NCBI RefSeq assembly: GCF_024505145.1
Contig: NZ_JANIAA010000003.1
Location: 1-64,000, forward strand
From: Streptomyces rugosispiralis
GTDB taxonomy: Bacteria; Actinomycetota; Actinomycetes; Streptomycetales; Streptomycetaceae
DNA length: 64,000 nucleotides
Direction of reading: 5' to 3'
Shown: one piece after another, positions 19,047 through 30,932 of the stretch
How positions within the stretch are numbered: position 1 is the first letter of the stretch
Layout of the letters: each line of letters opens with the position of its first letter
Made by a program: the position numbers and the translations under genes
The notes under the pieces: model-generated
The model's input: the letters and a program-made list of their open reading frames with translations, nothing else
What the model was told of the DNA's origin: nothing
Database searches by the model: none

Positions 19047-19411
19047 GGCCTCCCTAACGTCAACCCCGAATTCCAGGGGCGGGGTTCCGAGTTCCGACAT
19101 CGAGCGGGCGCGAGCCTACTACTGCCAGTTGGACAGATCGAAGGCGTGTCCGCTTGATGCAGGGAGTCCCTTACGGTCCGTGATCAGGAGTTGTCGGGTA
19201 ATTCCCCGACTTACCCCCCACCGCTCGGCACCCCTCCCCGGCCACCACTTGCGACCATTCGGTCGCGCTTGGCTTGTTTTCCCCTCCCCAGGGGAACCCG
19301 TGGTCGGTGCCATTCGTGATCCAACGGGGCACACTAGGGGGGCATACGACCCAAGTCCCGCTATCTGACTCGGCCGCGCCGGGGCAGAGCATGGAAAGGG
19401 GTGGGAGCGTC
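19047..19411. other. Divergent intergenic region between cvnA and a membrane-protein gene
   Basis: About 365 bp that is slightly less GC-rich than the flanks. It should hold promoters for both directions. A small hairpin GTCGGG-TAATTC-CCCGAC lies near 19194-19212 and a T-rich patch near 19272. I see no further ORF and no clear consensus promoter. Confidence 0.4.
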
Positions 19412-19831
19412 ATGGACGCGGTGGACAAGGATCGCGACATCCCGGCGCACGGGGTCCGGCCGTTGTGGACCGAGGAGCCGGCGCGCAGGCGTCGGCTGCC
19501 CGATCCCGTCCGTACGGCGGCGGTGCGGTCGGTCATCATCATCGCCGTGACTCTGGTGGAGGTGATGGTCGCTCTGCTGTGCACCCTGGCGGGCTCCTGG
19601 TCCGCCTTCCCCGTCGTGCTCGCCACGGTGGCGAGCACGGTGGTGGCGACCTGGGGGGTGCTGGACGTGTGGGTGACCCGGCAGGTCTGGCGCCAGCGCT
19701 ACGGAGTGGTGTCCCGGCCCAGCAGCACGGCCCGCGAGATGCGCCGCCGGGAGCGGGCCCGTGAGGCGGATCCGACGGTCACCTCCCGGCCGGCTGCGGA
19801 GCGCGGGCCAGCTCGCGGCGCAGCCGCGTGA
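19412..19831 (+). CDS. Small membrane protein of unknown function
   Basis: A 139-aa protein with two predicted membrane helices (SVIIIAVTLVEVMVALLCTLAG and VVLATVASTVVATWGVLDVWV) between an Arg-rich N-terminal cytoplasmic part and a basic, disordered C-terminal tail. I do not recognise a named family. The ATG at 19412 is preceded by GGGGTGGGAG; longer upstream starts lack coding character. Its last 53 bp overlap the end of the oppositely oriented reductase gene. Being divergent from the conservon it may be co-regulated with it, but this is a guess. Confidence 0.72.
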   Translation: MDAVDKDRDIPAHGVRPLWTEEPARRRRLPDPVRTAAVRSVIIIAVTLVEVMVALLCTLAGSWSAFPVVLATVASTVVATWGVLDVWVTRQVWRQRYGVVSRPSSTAREMRRRERAREADPTVTSRPAAERGPARGAAA

Positions 19832-20981
19832 AGGGCCGGGGCCGGTCCATGCCGAGGGCGGCGGTGGGAATCCCGTCCCGTTCGTAGACGGCGAGGAAGC
19901 CGCCGCCGTCGGCAGGGTCCCCCTCGAGGATCCGGACCGTGTCCCCGGGTTCGCGCCGCCCGGCGTACTGGATGCGCGTGCCGTACTGGTCGGACCAGAA
20001 GTAGGGAAGCGCGTCGAAAGGTTCGATGGTGGACCCGGCGAGCAGATTGCGGGCGGCCACCTCGCCCTGGAGCATGCCGCTGGTCCAGTGCTCGGCCCGG
20101 ACGGTGCCGGCGGCGCCCGGCCGGTCCAGCCGGGCCACGTCCCCGACGGCCACCACGTTGGGCAGCGCGGTGACGCAGCCCTCGTCGCACCGCACCCCGT
20201 CGTCCAGGGCCAGACCGGAGCCTTCCAGCCATCCGGTGACGGGGCGCACCCCGACGCCGACGACCACCACATCGGCGGGCAGCACCCGCCCGTCGGTGAG
20301 CTCGACGCCGGTGACCCGGCCGGTGCCGCGCAGACCGGCCACGCCGGTGCCGCACAGCAGAGTGGCCCCGCCCCGCGTGTGCAGCCCGGCGCACACCCGG
20401 GCCATCTCCTCGCCCAGTTGGGGCACCAGCGGCAGCGGCGCGGCCTCCACGACGGTGACGTCGAGCCCGAGGGCGGCGCAGGAGGAGGCCACCTCGGCGC
20501 CGATGAAGCCCGCGCCGATCACCACCGCCCGTGCGGCGCCCGCCCGCAGCTCGGCGCGGAGCCGGAGCGCGTCGTCGAGGGTGCGCAGGGTGTGCACCCC
20601 GTCCAGCGGCGGGAGGGGCAGCGTTCTGGGCGTGGCGCCGGTGGCGATGACGACGCCGTCGGTGCGCAGGGCGCGGCCGCCGGTGAGACGGATCTCCCCG
20701 GCCGCGGTGTCCAGCGCCTCGGCCCGGACGCCGAGCAGCCACTCGGCGTCCAGTTCGGCCTCCTCCTCGGGGTCGGCGAGGGCCAGCGGCCCCGGACCCT
20801 CGCCCGGGTCGCCGTCCCCGGTCAGGAACTCCTTGGACAGCGGCGGGCGGTCGTAGGGGCGGTGGCGCTCCTCGCCGACGACGACCAGCCGCCCCTCGTA
20901 CCCCTGGGAGCGCAGGCCCCGCGCCGCGTGCAGACCCGCGAGCGAGGCCCCGACCACGGTGACCGTCCCGACCGCCGTCAT
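19779..20981 (-). CDS. FAD-dependent ferredoxin reductase (Rieske oxygenase-type)
   Basis: A 400-aa pyridine nucleotide-disulfide-type flavoprotein resembling dioxygenase ferredoxin reductases. FAD-binding VVGASLAGLHAARGL is at the N-terminus, NAD-binding VIGAGFIGAEVASSCA in the middle, and a second FAD motif VVAVGDVARL later. It would pass electrons from NAD(P)H to the Rieske ferredoxin whose stop codon overlaps its ATG by 4 bp. The start is the internal ATG at 20981; the longer frame runs through the ferredoxin gene. No oxygenase is adjacent on this strand; the Rieske oxygenase 5 kb away in the IclR-controlled operon is the obvious partner. Confidence 0.88.
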   Translation of the reverse strand: MTAVGTVTVVGASLAGLHAARGLRSQGYEGRLVVVGEERHRPYDRPPLSKEFLTGDGDPGEGPGPLALADPEEEAELDAEWLLGVRAEALDTAAGEIRLTGGRALRTDGVVIATGATPRTLPLPPLDGVHTLRTLDDALRLRAELRAGAARAVVIGAGFIGAEVASSCAALGLDVTVVEAAPLPLVPQLGEEMARVCAGLHTRGGATLLCGTGVAGLRGTGRVTGVELTDGRVLPADVVVVGVGVRPVTGWLEGSGLALDDGVRCDEGCVTALPNVVAVGDVARLDRPGAAGTVRAEHWTSGMLQGEVAARNLLAGSTIEPFDALPYFWSDQYGTRIQYAGRREPGDTVRILEGDPADGGGFLAVYERDGIPTAALGMDRPRPFTRLRRELARAPQPAGR

Positions 20982-21340
20982 GCCACGGCTTCTTCCGGCG
21001 CCGCGTGCACGGGCTGACCGGGAACGATCTGTGTCGCGGGGTGGACATACAGCATTCCGTCCACGACCGTGACAGCGTGGGTCCGTACGGGCTTGCGGGC
21101 GGGCAGACAGGTCGGCTCGCCGGATCGCAGATCGAACAGCGCGGCGTGCAGCGGGCATTCCACGTAGCAGCCTTCCAGCCACCCGTCGGAGAGGGAGGCG
21201 TCCTGGTGGCTGCAGGTGTCGTCGATGGCGTAGAACGCACCGTCGGTGTGGAACACCGCGATCGGCGCGGTGGCGTCGCCGGCCTCGATACGCACCGACT
21301 CACCCTCCGGCAGGTCCTCGATACGGCAGACGGGAATCAT
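20978..21340 (-). CDS. Rieske [2Fe-2S] ferredoxin
   Basis: A 120-aa small Rieske protein. The cluster ligands are in CSHQDASL (Cys-x-His) and CPLHAALFD (Cys-x-x-His). Such proteins shuttle electrons between a flavin reductase and a terminal oxygenase. It overlaps the reductase gene by ATGA and is transcribed away from iclR. The start ATG has a strong GAGGGGGG ribosome site. A 14-8-14 inverted repeat between it and iclR suggests control by that regulator. Confidence 0.9.
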   Translation of the reverse strand: MIPVCRIEDLPEGESVRIEAGDATAPIAVFHTDGAFYAIDDTCSHQDASLSDGWLEGCYVECPLHAALFDLRSGEPTCLPARKPVRTHAVTVVDGMLYVHPATQIVPGQPVHAAPEEAVA

Positions 21341-21354
21341 TGGCCCCCCTCACG

Positions 21355-21406
21355 TTGATCGGTATCATGCGTTGTGGATAGTGCACTGAAAAGCGCGATG
21401 CGCAAC
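21355..21406. promoter_or_regulatory. Probable IclR operator and promoter in the iclR/ferredoxin divergent region
   Basis: Two 14-bp half-sites, GTTGTGGATAGTGC (21371-21384) and GCGCGATGCGCAAC (21393-21406), form an inverted repeat with 10 of 14 positions paired and an 8-bp spacer. A possible iclR promoter (TTGATC at 21355, GATAGT at 21377, 16-bp spacing) overlaps the left arm, which would fit autorepression. The same architecture recurs at 22465-22500. Confidence 0.55.
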
Positions 21407-21491
21407 AGAATCCAGATCGGGAAGGCAGCCGTCAAGAGTTCCCCGGCCCGAGGGGCCCCACGCAGAGCCGCCGGATGGTGAGATCAGAACC

Positions 21492-22289
21492 ATGACGAAC
21501 ACGACCGAGGATCGGGCCGAGGAGAAGCGGGGGGCCGCCGGGGCAGTGCAGTCGGTGGACAGGGCGGTCAGCGTCCTGGAGATCCTTGCCAGACTCGGCG
21601 AGGCCGGAGTGACCGAGATCGCCGACGAGCTGGGGGTCCACAAGTCGACCGCCTTCCGGCTGCTCGGCGTACTGGAGAACCGCGGACTCGTCGGGCAGGA
21701 GCGGGACCGGGGGAAGTACTACCTCGGCGCCGGGGTGCTCAGACTCGCGGGCGCCGCCGCCATCCGCCTCGACATCTCGCAGGAGGGCGCCCCGGTGTGC
21801 CGGGCGCTGGCCGACGAGACCGGCGAGACGGCCAATATCGCCGTCCTGGACGCGGACGCGGCGGTCAACATCATGCAGGCGCGCGGCGCCGCCGCGGTGA
21901 CCGCCTTCAACTGGCTGGGACGGCGCACCGCGCTGCACGCGACCGCGAGCGGCAAGGTGCTGCTCGCGCATCTGTCGGGCGAGCGCCGGGAGCGGCTGGT
22001 GACGCGGAAGCTGCCGCGGTTCACCGAGCACACCATCACCACCTCCGCCGAGCTGCGGCAGCAGCTGGAGACGGCGGCCGAGCGCGGGTTCGCCTACTCC
22101 TGCGAGGAGCTGGAGATCGGGCTGAACGCGGTGGCGGCGCCGGTGCGCGGCCACGACGGCGCGGTCATCGGGGCGATCGGCGTCTCGGGACCGGCGTACC
22201 GGATGGCGCAGAGCCGACTGCCCGATCTGGCCGAGTACGCCGTGAAGACCGCCGAGGAGCTGTCCCGACGGATGGGCTTCCCCGGCTGA
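21492..22289 (+). CDS. IclR-family transcriptional regulator of the betaine cluster
   Basis: A 265-aa regulator with an N-terminal winged helix (GVTEIADELGVHKSTAFRLLGVLENRGLV) and a C-terminal IclR effector domain ending GAIGVSGPAYRM. It is followed by a strong hairpin and then by the dehydrogenase-oxidase-oxygenase operon. It most likely represses that operon and the divergent ferredoxin/reductase pair, relieved by betaine, dimethylglycine or a related methylamine; the ligand is inferred from the target genes only. Confidence 0.9.
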   Translation: MTNTTEDRAEEKRGAAGAVQSVDRAVSVLEILARLGEAGVTEIADELGVHKSTAFRLLGVLENRGLVGQERDRGKYYLGAGVLRLAGAAAIRLDISQEGAPVCRALADETGETANIAVLDADAAVNIMQARGAAAVTAFNWLGRRTALHATASGKVLLAHLSGERRERLVTRKLPRFTEHTITTSAELRQQLETAAERGFAYSCEELEIGLNAVAAPVRGHDGAVIGAIGVSGPAYRMAQSRLPDLAEYAVKTAEELSRRMGFPG

Positions 22290-22312
22290 GCCAACCCACC
22301 ACACCACCCACC

Positions 22313-22348
22313 CGACGAGGGGGCCGGATGACTCCGGCCCCCTCGTCG
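22313..22348 (+). terminator. Terminator hairpin after iclR
   Basis: A perfect 15-bp inverted repeat (22313-22327 with 22334-22348) separated by a 6-base loop (ATGACT), 23 bp after the iclR stop. There is no T-tract, which is common for Streptomyces terminators. Confidence 0.85.
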
Positions 22349-22434
22349 CGTCCGTGCCCAGGCGTTCCGCGAAGCGTGCGAGCTACGCGAATTCCCCCGT
22401 CACCGCCGGTTCACAGACGGATTACGCGCACCCC

Positions 22435-22500
22435 TTGACCACACGGGGCGGCGACTTTCAGGATGTCTCTCATCGCGCAACACACCGCGCTATACGCAAC
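22435..22500 (+). promoter_or_regulatory. Promoter and IclR-type operator of the betaine catabolic operon
   Basis: TTGACC (22435-22440), an 18-bp spacer and CAGGAT (22459-22464) look like a vegetative promoter. Directly downstream lie two half-sites, GTCTCTCATCGCGC (22465-22478) and GCGCTATACGCAAC (22487-22500), with an 8-bp spacer. The right arm matches 12 of 14 bases of the arm at 21393-21406. A repressor bound here would cover the transcription start. Confidence 0.55.
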
Positions 22501-22612
22501 TGGGGGGTAACCGGCGGCCGTTGAACGGCCTCGGTATCACCCTCCTTCGAGGCAGTCATGCCAGCTCCCGTGCACCGGTCCCTGCGATCGCAGGAGAACA
22601 GAGGAGTGAGCC

Positions 22613-26286
<3,674 letters not shown>

Positions 26287-26417
26287 CACCGAGCGCCGCG
26301 AGAGCCGGAAACGACCGCTTGGCGGCCCCCTTGGCACGCGCCGGTGCCACCGCCCACCCCATCGAGCTCTTCGACCCCCGCCGGCCGACCGCCGCGACCG
26401 CCTGATGAGGAGAACCC

Positions 26418-27575
26418 ATGACCGTGGCTCCCGAGTCCCCCGCCATCACGCCCCCCAGTCTGCTCGCCACTCTCCCCGGCCACTGGTACACCGCTCCCGG
26501 GGTCTTCCGCCGGGAGCAGGAGCACCTGTTCGAGGCCATGTGGTTCTGCGCGGTGCGCGGGGCCGACCTGGACCGGCCGGGCGCCTTCCGCACCGTGCGG
26601 ATCGGCCGGGAGAGCGTGCTGATCACCCGCAACCGGCGGGGTGAACCACGGGCGTTCCTCAACATCTGCCGTCACCGCGGCGCCCGGCTGTGCACCGAGG
26701 AGTCCGGTACGGTGCGGCGCTCGCTGCAGTGCCCGTACCACGCCTGGACCTACGACCTGGACGGCCGGCTCACCGCCGCCCCCAACCTATCGAAGATGCC
26801 CGATGTCGACCGGGCCGAGCGTGGACTGGTGCCGGTACGGCTTCGCGAATGGCTCGGCTATGTCTGGGTCTGCCTGGCCGAGGAGCCACCGTCGTTCGAG
26901 GAGACGGTCATCGGGGCGGTGGCCGAGCGGCTCGGCGACACGGACTCCGTGGAGCGCTACGGCGTGGCGGGGCTGGCGCTGGGCCGCCGGATCTCGTACG
27001 ACGTCAAGGCCAACTGGAAGCTGATCGTCGAGAACTTCATGGAGTGCTACCACTGCGCGACGATCCACCCCGAACTCACCGAGGTGCTCCCGGAGTTCGC
27101 GGACGGGCTGGCGGCGCAGTACTTCGTCGGACACGGCGCGGAGTTCGCCGAGGAGGCCCGGGGGTTCACGGTGGACGGCAGCGAGGGGTTCGGCCGGTTC
27201 GCGGGGATCGCCGACGAGCAGGACCGCCGCTACTACGCGATCACGGTACGGCCGCAGGTCTTCCTCAATCTGGTCCCCGACCACGTGATCATGCACCGGA
27301 TGTTCCCGCTCGCCCCCGATCGCACGCTGGTCGAATGCGATTGGCTCTACGCACCCGAAGTGGTGGCGTCCGAAAGGGATCTGTCGAAGTCGGTGGAGCT
27401 GTTCCACCGGGTCAACACCCAGGACTTCGACGCCTGTGAGCGCACCCAGCCCGCCATGGACTCCCGCGCCTACCGCGACGGCGGGGTGCTGGTCCCCAGC
27501 GAACACCACATCGGCGCCTTCCACCGATGGGTGACCGACCACGTCCCGACCCCGGAAGCGGAGGAATGCCCGTGA
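26418..27575 (+). CDS. Rieske oxygenase alpha subunit, glycine betaine (or choline) monooxygenase-like
   Basis: A 385-aa terminal oxygenase. The Rieske cluster ligands are in CRHRGARLC and CPYHAWTYDLDG; the mononuclear iron site is in NWKLIVENFMECYHCATIHPEL, with two His plus a later Asp. It resembles GbcA, which demethylates glycine betaine to dimethylglycine and formaldehyde, and also choline monooxygenase. The flanking dimethylglycine oxidase favours the first, the overlapping betaine aldehyde dehydrogenase leaves the second open. No reductase is adjacent; the divergent ferredoxin/reductase pair is the probable electron source. Confidence 0.83.
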   Translation: MTVAPESPAITPPSLLATLPGHWYTAPGVFRREQEHLFEAMWFCAVRGADLDRPGAFRTVRIGRESVLITRNRRGEPRAFLNICRHRGARLCTEESGTVRRSLQCPYHAWTYDLDGRLTAAPNLSKMPDVDRAERGLVPVRLREWLGYVWVCLAEEPPSFEETVIGAVAERLGDTDSVERYGVAGLALGRRISYDVKANWKLIVENFMECYHCATIHPELTEVLPEFADGLAAQYFVGHGAEFAEEARGFTVDGSEGFGRFAGIADEQDRRYYAITVRPQVFLNLVPDHVIMHRMFPLAPDRTLVECDWLYAPEVVASERDLSKSVELFHRVNTQDFDACERTQPAMDSRAYRDGGVLVPSEHHIGAFHRWVTDHVPTPEAEECP

Positions 27576-29038
27576 CGGACCTCTTCATCGGTGGCCAGTG
27601 GACCGGCTCGATCGACGAGCGCACCCGGGAGATCCGCTGCCCGGCCGACGGATCGCTGGTGGCGGTCGTCGACGAGGGCGGCGGCAAGGACGCGGCCGAG
27701 GCGGTGGCCGCCGCCCGGCTGGCGTTCGACCAGGGGCCCTGGCCCCGTACCCCGGTCGGGGCGCGTGGCGATCTGCTGCTGCGCGTCGCCGGTCTGGTGG
27801 AGCGCGACAAGGCCGCACTCGCCCGCGCCGAGTCCCTGGACACCGGGAAGCGCCTGGCCGAGAGCGACGTCGACATCGACGGTGTGGTGGCGTGCTTCCG
27901 CTACTACGGGCAACTGGTGCGCACCGAGGCGGACCGGGTCGTGGACACCGGCAGCGAACACGCCGTCAGCCGGGTGGTCTATGAACCGGTCGGGGTCTGC
28001 GCGCTGATCACGCCGTGGAACTATCCGCTGCTGCAGACCGCGTGGAAGGTCGCGCCCGCGCTCGCCGCGGGCAACACCTTCGTACTGAAGCCCAGTGAGC
28101 TCACCCCCAGCACCGCGATCGCCCTGATGCGGCTGCTGGCGGAGGCCGGACTGCCGGACGGGGTGGCCAATCTGGTGCTCGGCCCGGGCGCCGAGGCCGG
28201 GGCCCCGCTCACCGACAACCCCGATGTGGACATGGTGTCCTTCACCGGGGGCCTGCGGACCGGGCGCCGGATCATGGCCGCGGCCGCGGGCACGGTCAAG
28301 CGGACCTCGCTGGAACTGGGCGGCAAGAACCCCAATGTGGTCTTCGCCGACGCGGACTTCGACACGGCCGTGGACTACGCGCTCACCGCGGTCTTCCTCC
28401 ACTCCGGACAGGTCTGCTCGGCCGGGGCCCGGCTGCTGGTGGAGGACCCGGTGCACGACGCCTTCGTCGAGGAGGTGGTGCGCCGGGCCCGCGGGATCCG
28501 GCTCGGCGGGCCGTTCGACGAGCGGGCCCAGACCGGACCGCTGATCTCGGCCGCGCACCGGGCCAAGGTCGAGGCGTATGTGGCGGCCGGGCTCGCGGAG
28601 GGCGCCCGGCTGCGCTGCGGCGGCACCCGCCCCGACGATCCGGCCCTGGCCGACGGCTACTACTTCCTGCCGACCGTCCTCGACCGCTGCCACAGCGGGA
28701 TGTCGGTGCTGGCCGACGAGTCCTTCGGGCCGGTGCTCACGGTGGAACGTTTCGCCGGTGAGGACGAGGCCGTGCGGCTGGCCAACGACACCGTGTACGG
28801 GCTCGCCGGGGCCGTATGGTCCGGTGACGAGGGGCGGGCGCAGCGGGTGGCCTCGCGGCTGCGGCTGGGCACCGTGTGGATCAACGACTACCACCCCTGT
28901 CTCCCGCAGGCGGAGTGGGGCGGGTTCAAACAGTCCGGGACGGGGCGGGAGTTGGGGCCCAGCGGGCTCGCGGAGTACCGGGAGGCCAAGCACGTCTGGC
29001 GCAATACGCGGCCACGGCCGCAGGGCTGGTTCGCCTGA
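27572..29038 (+). CDS. Betaine aldehyde dehydrogenase-like NAD-dependent aldehyde dehydrogenase
   Basis: A 488-aa aldehyde dehydrogenase. The glutamate motif is LELGGKNPN and the catalytic Cys is in SGQVCSAGAR; PWNYPLLQTAWKVAPALAAGN is typical of the betaine aldehyde branch. It would turn betaine aldehyde into glycine betaine, feeding the oxygenase. I choose the GTG at 27572: it overlaps the oxygenase stop (GTGA) and has GGAGGA 6 bases upstream. The ATG at 27566 sits right on the ribosome site. Confidence 0.86.
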   Translation: MTDLFIGGQWTGSIDERTREIRCPADGSLVAVVDEGGGKDAAEAVAAARLAFDQGPWPRTPVGARGDLLLRVAGLVERDKAALARAESLDTGKRLAESDVDIDGVVACFRYYGQLVRTEADRVVDTGSEHAVSRVVYEPVGVCALITPWNYPLLQTAWKVAPALAAGNTFVLKPSELTPSTAIALMRLLAEAGLPDGVANLVLGPGAEAGAPLTDNPDVDMVSFTGGLRTGRRIMAAAAGTVKRTSLELGGKNPNVVFADADFDTAVDYALTAVFLHSGQVCSAGARLLVEDPVHDAFVEEVVRRARGIRLGGPFDERAQTGPLISAAHRAKVEAYVAAGLAEGARLRCGGTRPDDPALADGYYFLPTVLDRCHSGMSVLADESFGPVLTVERFAGEDEAVRLANDTVYGLAGAVWSGDEGRAQRVASRLRLGTVWINDYHPCLPQAEWGGFKQSGTGRELGPSGLAEYREAKHVWRNTRPRPQGWFA

Positions 29039-29110
29039 CCGGGGAGTCCACCCCGGCTCTGAGTCCGGGACGGGGCCGGGGCGGGGACGTGGGACCGGGG
29101 CGAGGCGGGG

Positions 29111-30922
29111 ATGCGGACCGGGCCGGGGCGGACGGTCGCACCGGCCGCCACCCACACCGATGTGGCCTCATCGCCCGATCCCTCGGTGACGGGCCGGCCG
29201 GTTGCCCTCACCGCCACCGTCTCGGCCGTCTCCCCGGGAGCCGGAACCCCCACCGGAACCGTCACCTTCGACCCCGGCGCCGGCAGCCCCGCCGTCACCG
29301 CGCCCATGACCGCGGGCGTGGCCACCGTCACCCACGTCTACACCGACGGCGCCGGCAGCCCGTACACCATCACGGCCACCTACGACGGCGACGCGGACTT
29401 CCGCACGTCCCTCGGCACCGGCACCCAGACCGTGGGCCGCGCCTCGACCACCGTCGCCGTCAGCGATCTGCCGGACCCGTCGGTCACGGGCCGGCCGGTG
29501 ACGTTCCTCACGAGGGTGGCACCGGTCGCCCCGGGCGCGGGCGCGCCCACGGGCATCGTGACCTACGACTTCGGCGACGGCACACAGGCGGTCGACGTCC
29601 CGGTGGCGGACGGTGTGGCGACGGCCGTGCACACCTACGCCACCGCGGCGGGCAGCCCGTACACGGTCACCGCCACCTACGGCGGGAACGCCCACTTCAT
29701 CGGCTCGGTGACCACGGAAACGCACCTCGTCCAGCGGGCCTTGTCGGCGACGACGGTCAACTCGCCGCCGAATCCCTCGGTCACCGGTCAGCCGGTGACC
29801 GTCACCGCCGCCATCGCGGCCGTCGCGCCCGGAGCCGGCACCCCCACCGGCACGGTCGCCTTCGACTTCGGCGACGGGACGGGGGCCGTCACCGCGCCGG
29901 TCACCGGCGGGGTGGCGACCACCACCCACGCCTACACCACCAGGACCGGCAGCCCCTACACGGTCACCGCCACGTACAACGGGGACACCGACTACGCGGC
30001 CTCCACCGGCACCGACACCCAGACCGTGAGCCGGGCGGCCACCACCACGACCGTGGTCTCGGCGCCGGATCCCTCGGCGACCGGGCAGTCGGTGACCCTC
30101 ACCGCCACCGTGGGGTCCCTCTCCCCCGGCGCCGGAACCCCGACCGGCACGGTGACCTTCAGCTTCGGCGACGGCACGGGCAACAGCACCGTGGCCCTCT
30201 CCGGCGGCGTCGCGACCGTCAACCACACCTACACCACCAGGACCGGCAGCCCCTTCTCCATCACGGCCACGTACAACGGGGACACCAACTTCAGCGCGTC
30301 CAGCGGCACCGACACCCAGACCATCAACAACAAGGCCGCGACCACCACCACGGTGATCTCGACCCCCGACCCCTCGGTGGTGGGTCAGCCGGTGACCATC
30401 AGGGCGACGGTCCCGTCCGCGTCCGGGACCCCGGTCGGGGCGGTCACCTTCTTGTTCGGCGACGGCACCAGCACCGCCGTGGGCATCCTGTCCGGCGGCG
30501 TCGCGACCGTCACCCACACCTACACGACCACCACCGGGAGCCCGTTCACCATCACGGCCGGCTACAACGGGACCGAGAACTTCGCCACGTCCAGCGGCAC
30601 GGACAGCCAGACCGTGAACATGGCGGCCACCACCACGGCCGTGGTCTCCTCCCCGAACCCTTCCCTGGTGAGCGATCCGGTGACGGTCACCGCGACCGTG
30701 TCCCCCGTCGCCCCCGGCACGGGGACGCCCACCGGGACCGTCACCCTGGCCATCACCGACCGCACCCCCGTGGTGGTGACACTGGTGAACGGCACCGCCT
30801 CCGCGACGTTCAACCCGCTGCAGAAGGGGACCCACACCGTCACCGCCAACTACAACGGCGATATCAACTTCGCGTCCTCCTCGGCTGCCATCACCCAGAC
30901 GGTGAACACCGGTTCGGGGTAG
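29111..30922 (+). CDS. Ig-like tandem-repeat protein without visible export signal
   Basis: A 603-aa protein built of six repeats of about 97-100 residues, each with a pattern PDPSVTGQPVT, GTPTGTVTF, FGDGT, GGVATVTHTY, GSPYTVTATYNGD and GTDTQTV. This matches bacterial Ig-like domains of the Big_3_5 kind and is nearly all beta strand, Thr-rich. Such domains are normally on secreted or surface proteins, yet there is no signal peptide, membrane helix or sorting signal. An in-frame TGA at 29060 closes the frame upstream. It may be a fragment of a larger exported protein or have a mis-set start. It ends 10 bp from the convergent condensin-like gene. Confidence 0.65.
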   Translation: MRTGPGRTVAPAATHTDVASSPDPSVTGRPVALTATVSAVSPGAGTPTGTVTFDPGAGSPAVTAPMTAGVATVTHVYTDGAGSPYTITATYDGDADFRTSLGTGTQTVGRASTTVAVSDLPDPSVTGRPVTFLTRVAPVAPGAGAPTGIVTYDFGDGTQAVDVPVADGVATAVHTYATAAGSPYTVTATYGGNAHFIGSVTTETHLVQRALSATTVNSPPNPSVTGQPVTVTAAIAAVAPGAGTPTGTVAFDFGDGTGAVTAPVTGGVATTTHAYTTRTGSPYTVTATYNGDTDYAASTGTDTQTVSRAATTTTVVSAPDPSATGQSVTLTATVGSLSPGAGTPTGTVTFSFGDGTGNSTVALSGGVATVNHTYTTRTGSPFSITATYNGDTNFSASSGTDTQTINNKAATTTTVISTPDPSVVGQPVTIRATVPSASGTPVGAVTFLFGDGTSTAVGILSGGVATVTHTYTTTTGSPFTITAGYNGTENFATSSGTDSQTVNMAATTTAVVSSPNPSLVSDPVTVTATVSPVAPGTGTPTGTVTLAITDRTPVVVTLVNGTASATFNPLQKGTHTVTANYNGDINFASSSAAITQTVNTGSG

Positions 30923-30932
30923 CCCTCCGTGC

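Noticed and set aside
26287..26417. Relic of a further gene between the dimethylglycine oxidase and Rieske oxygenase genes (frame ending HPIELFDPRRPTAATA)
   Set aside because: Only about 37 codons, no start codon or ribosome site, and no family recognised. Left as intergenic.
29111..30922. CRISPR-like or satellite array
   Set aside because: The 300-bp periodicity follows protein domains with codon-level divergence, not short identical repeats with spacers.
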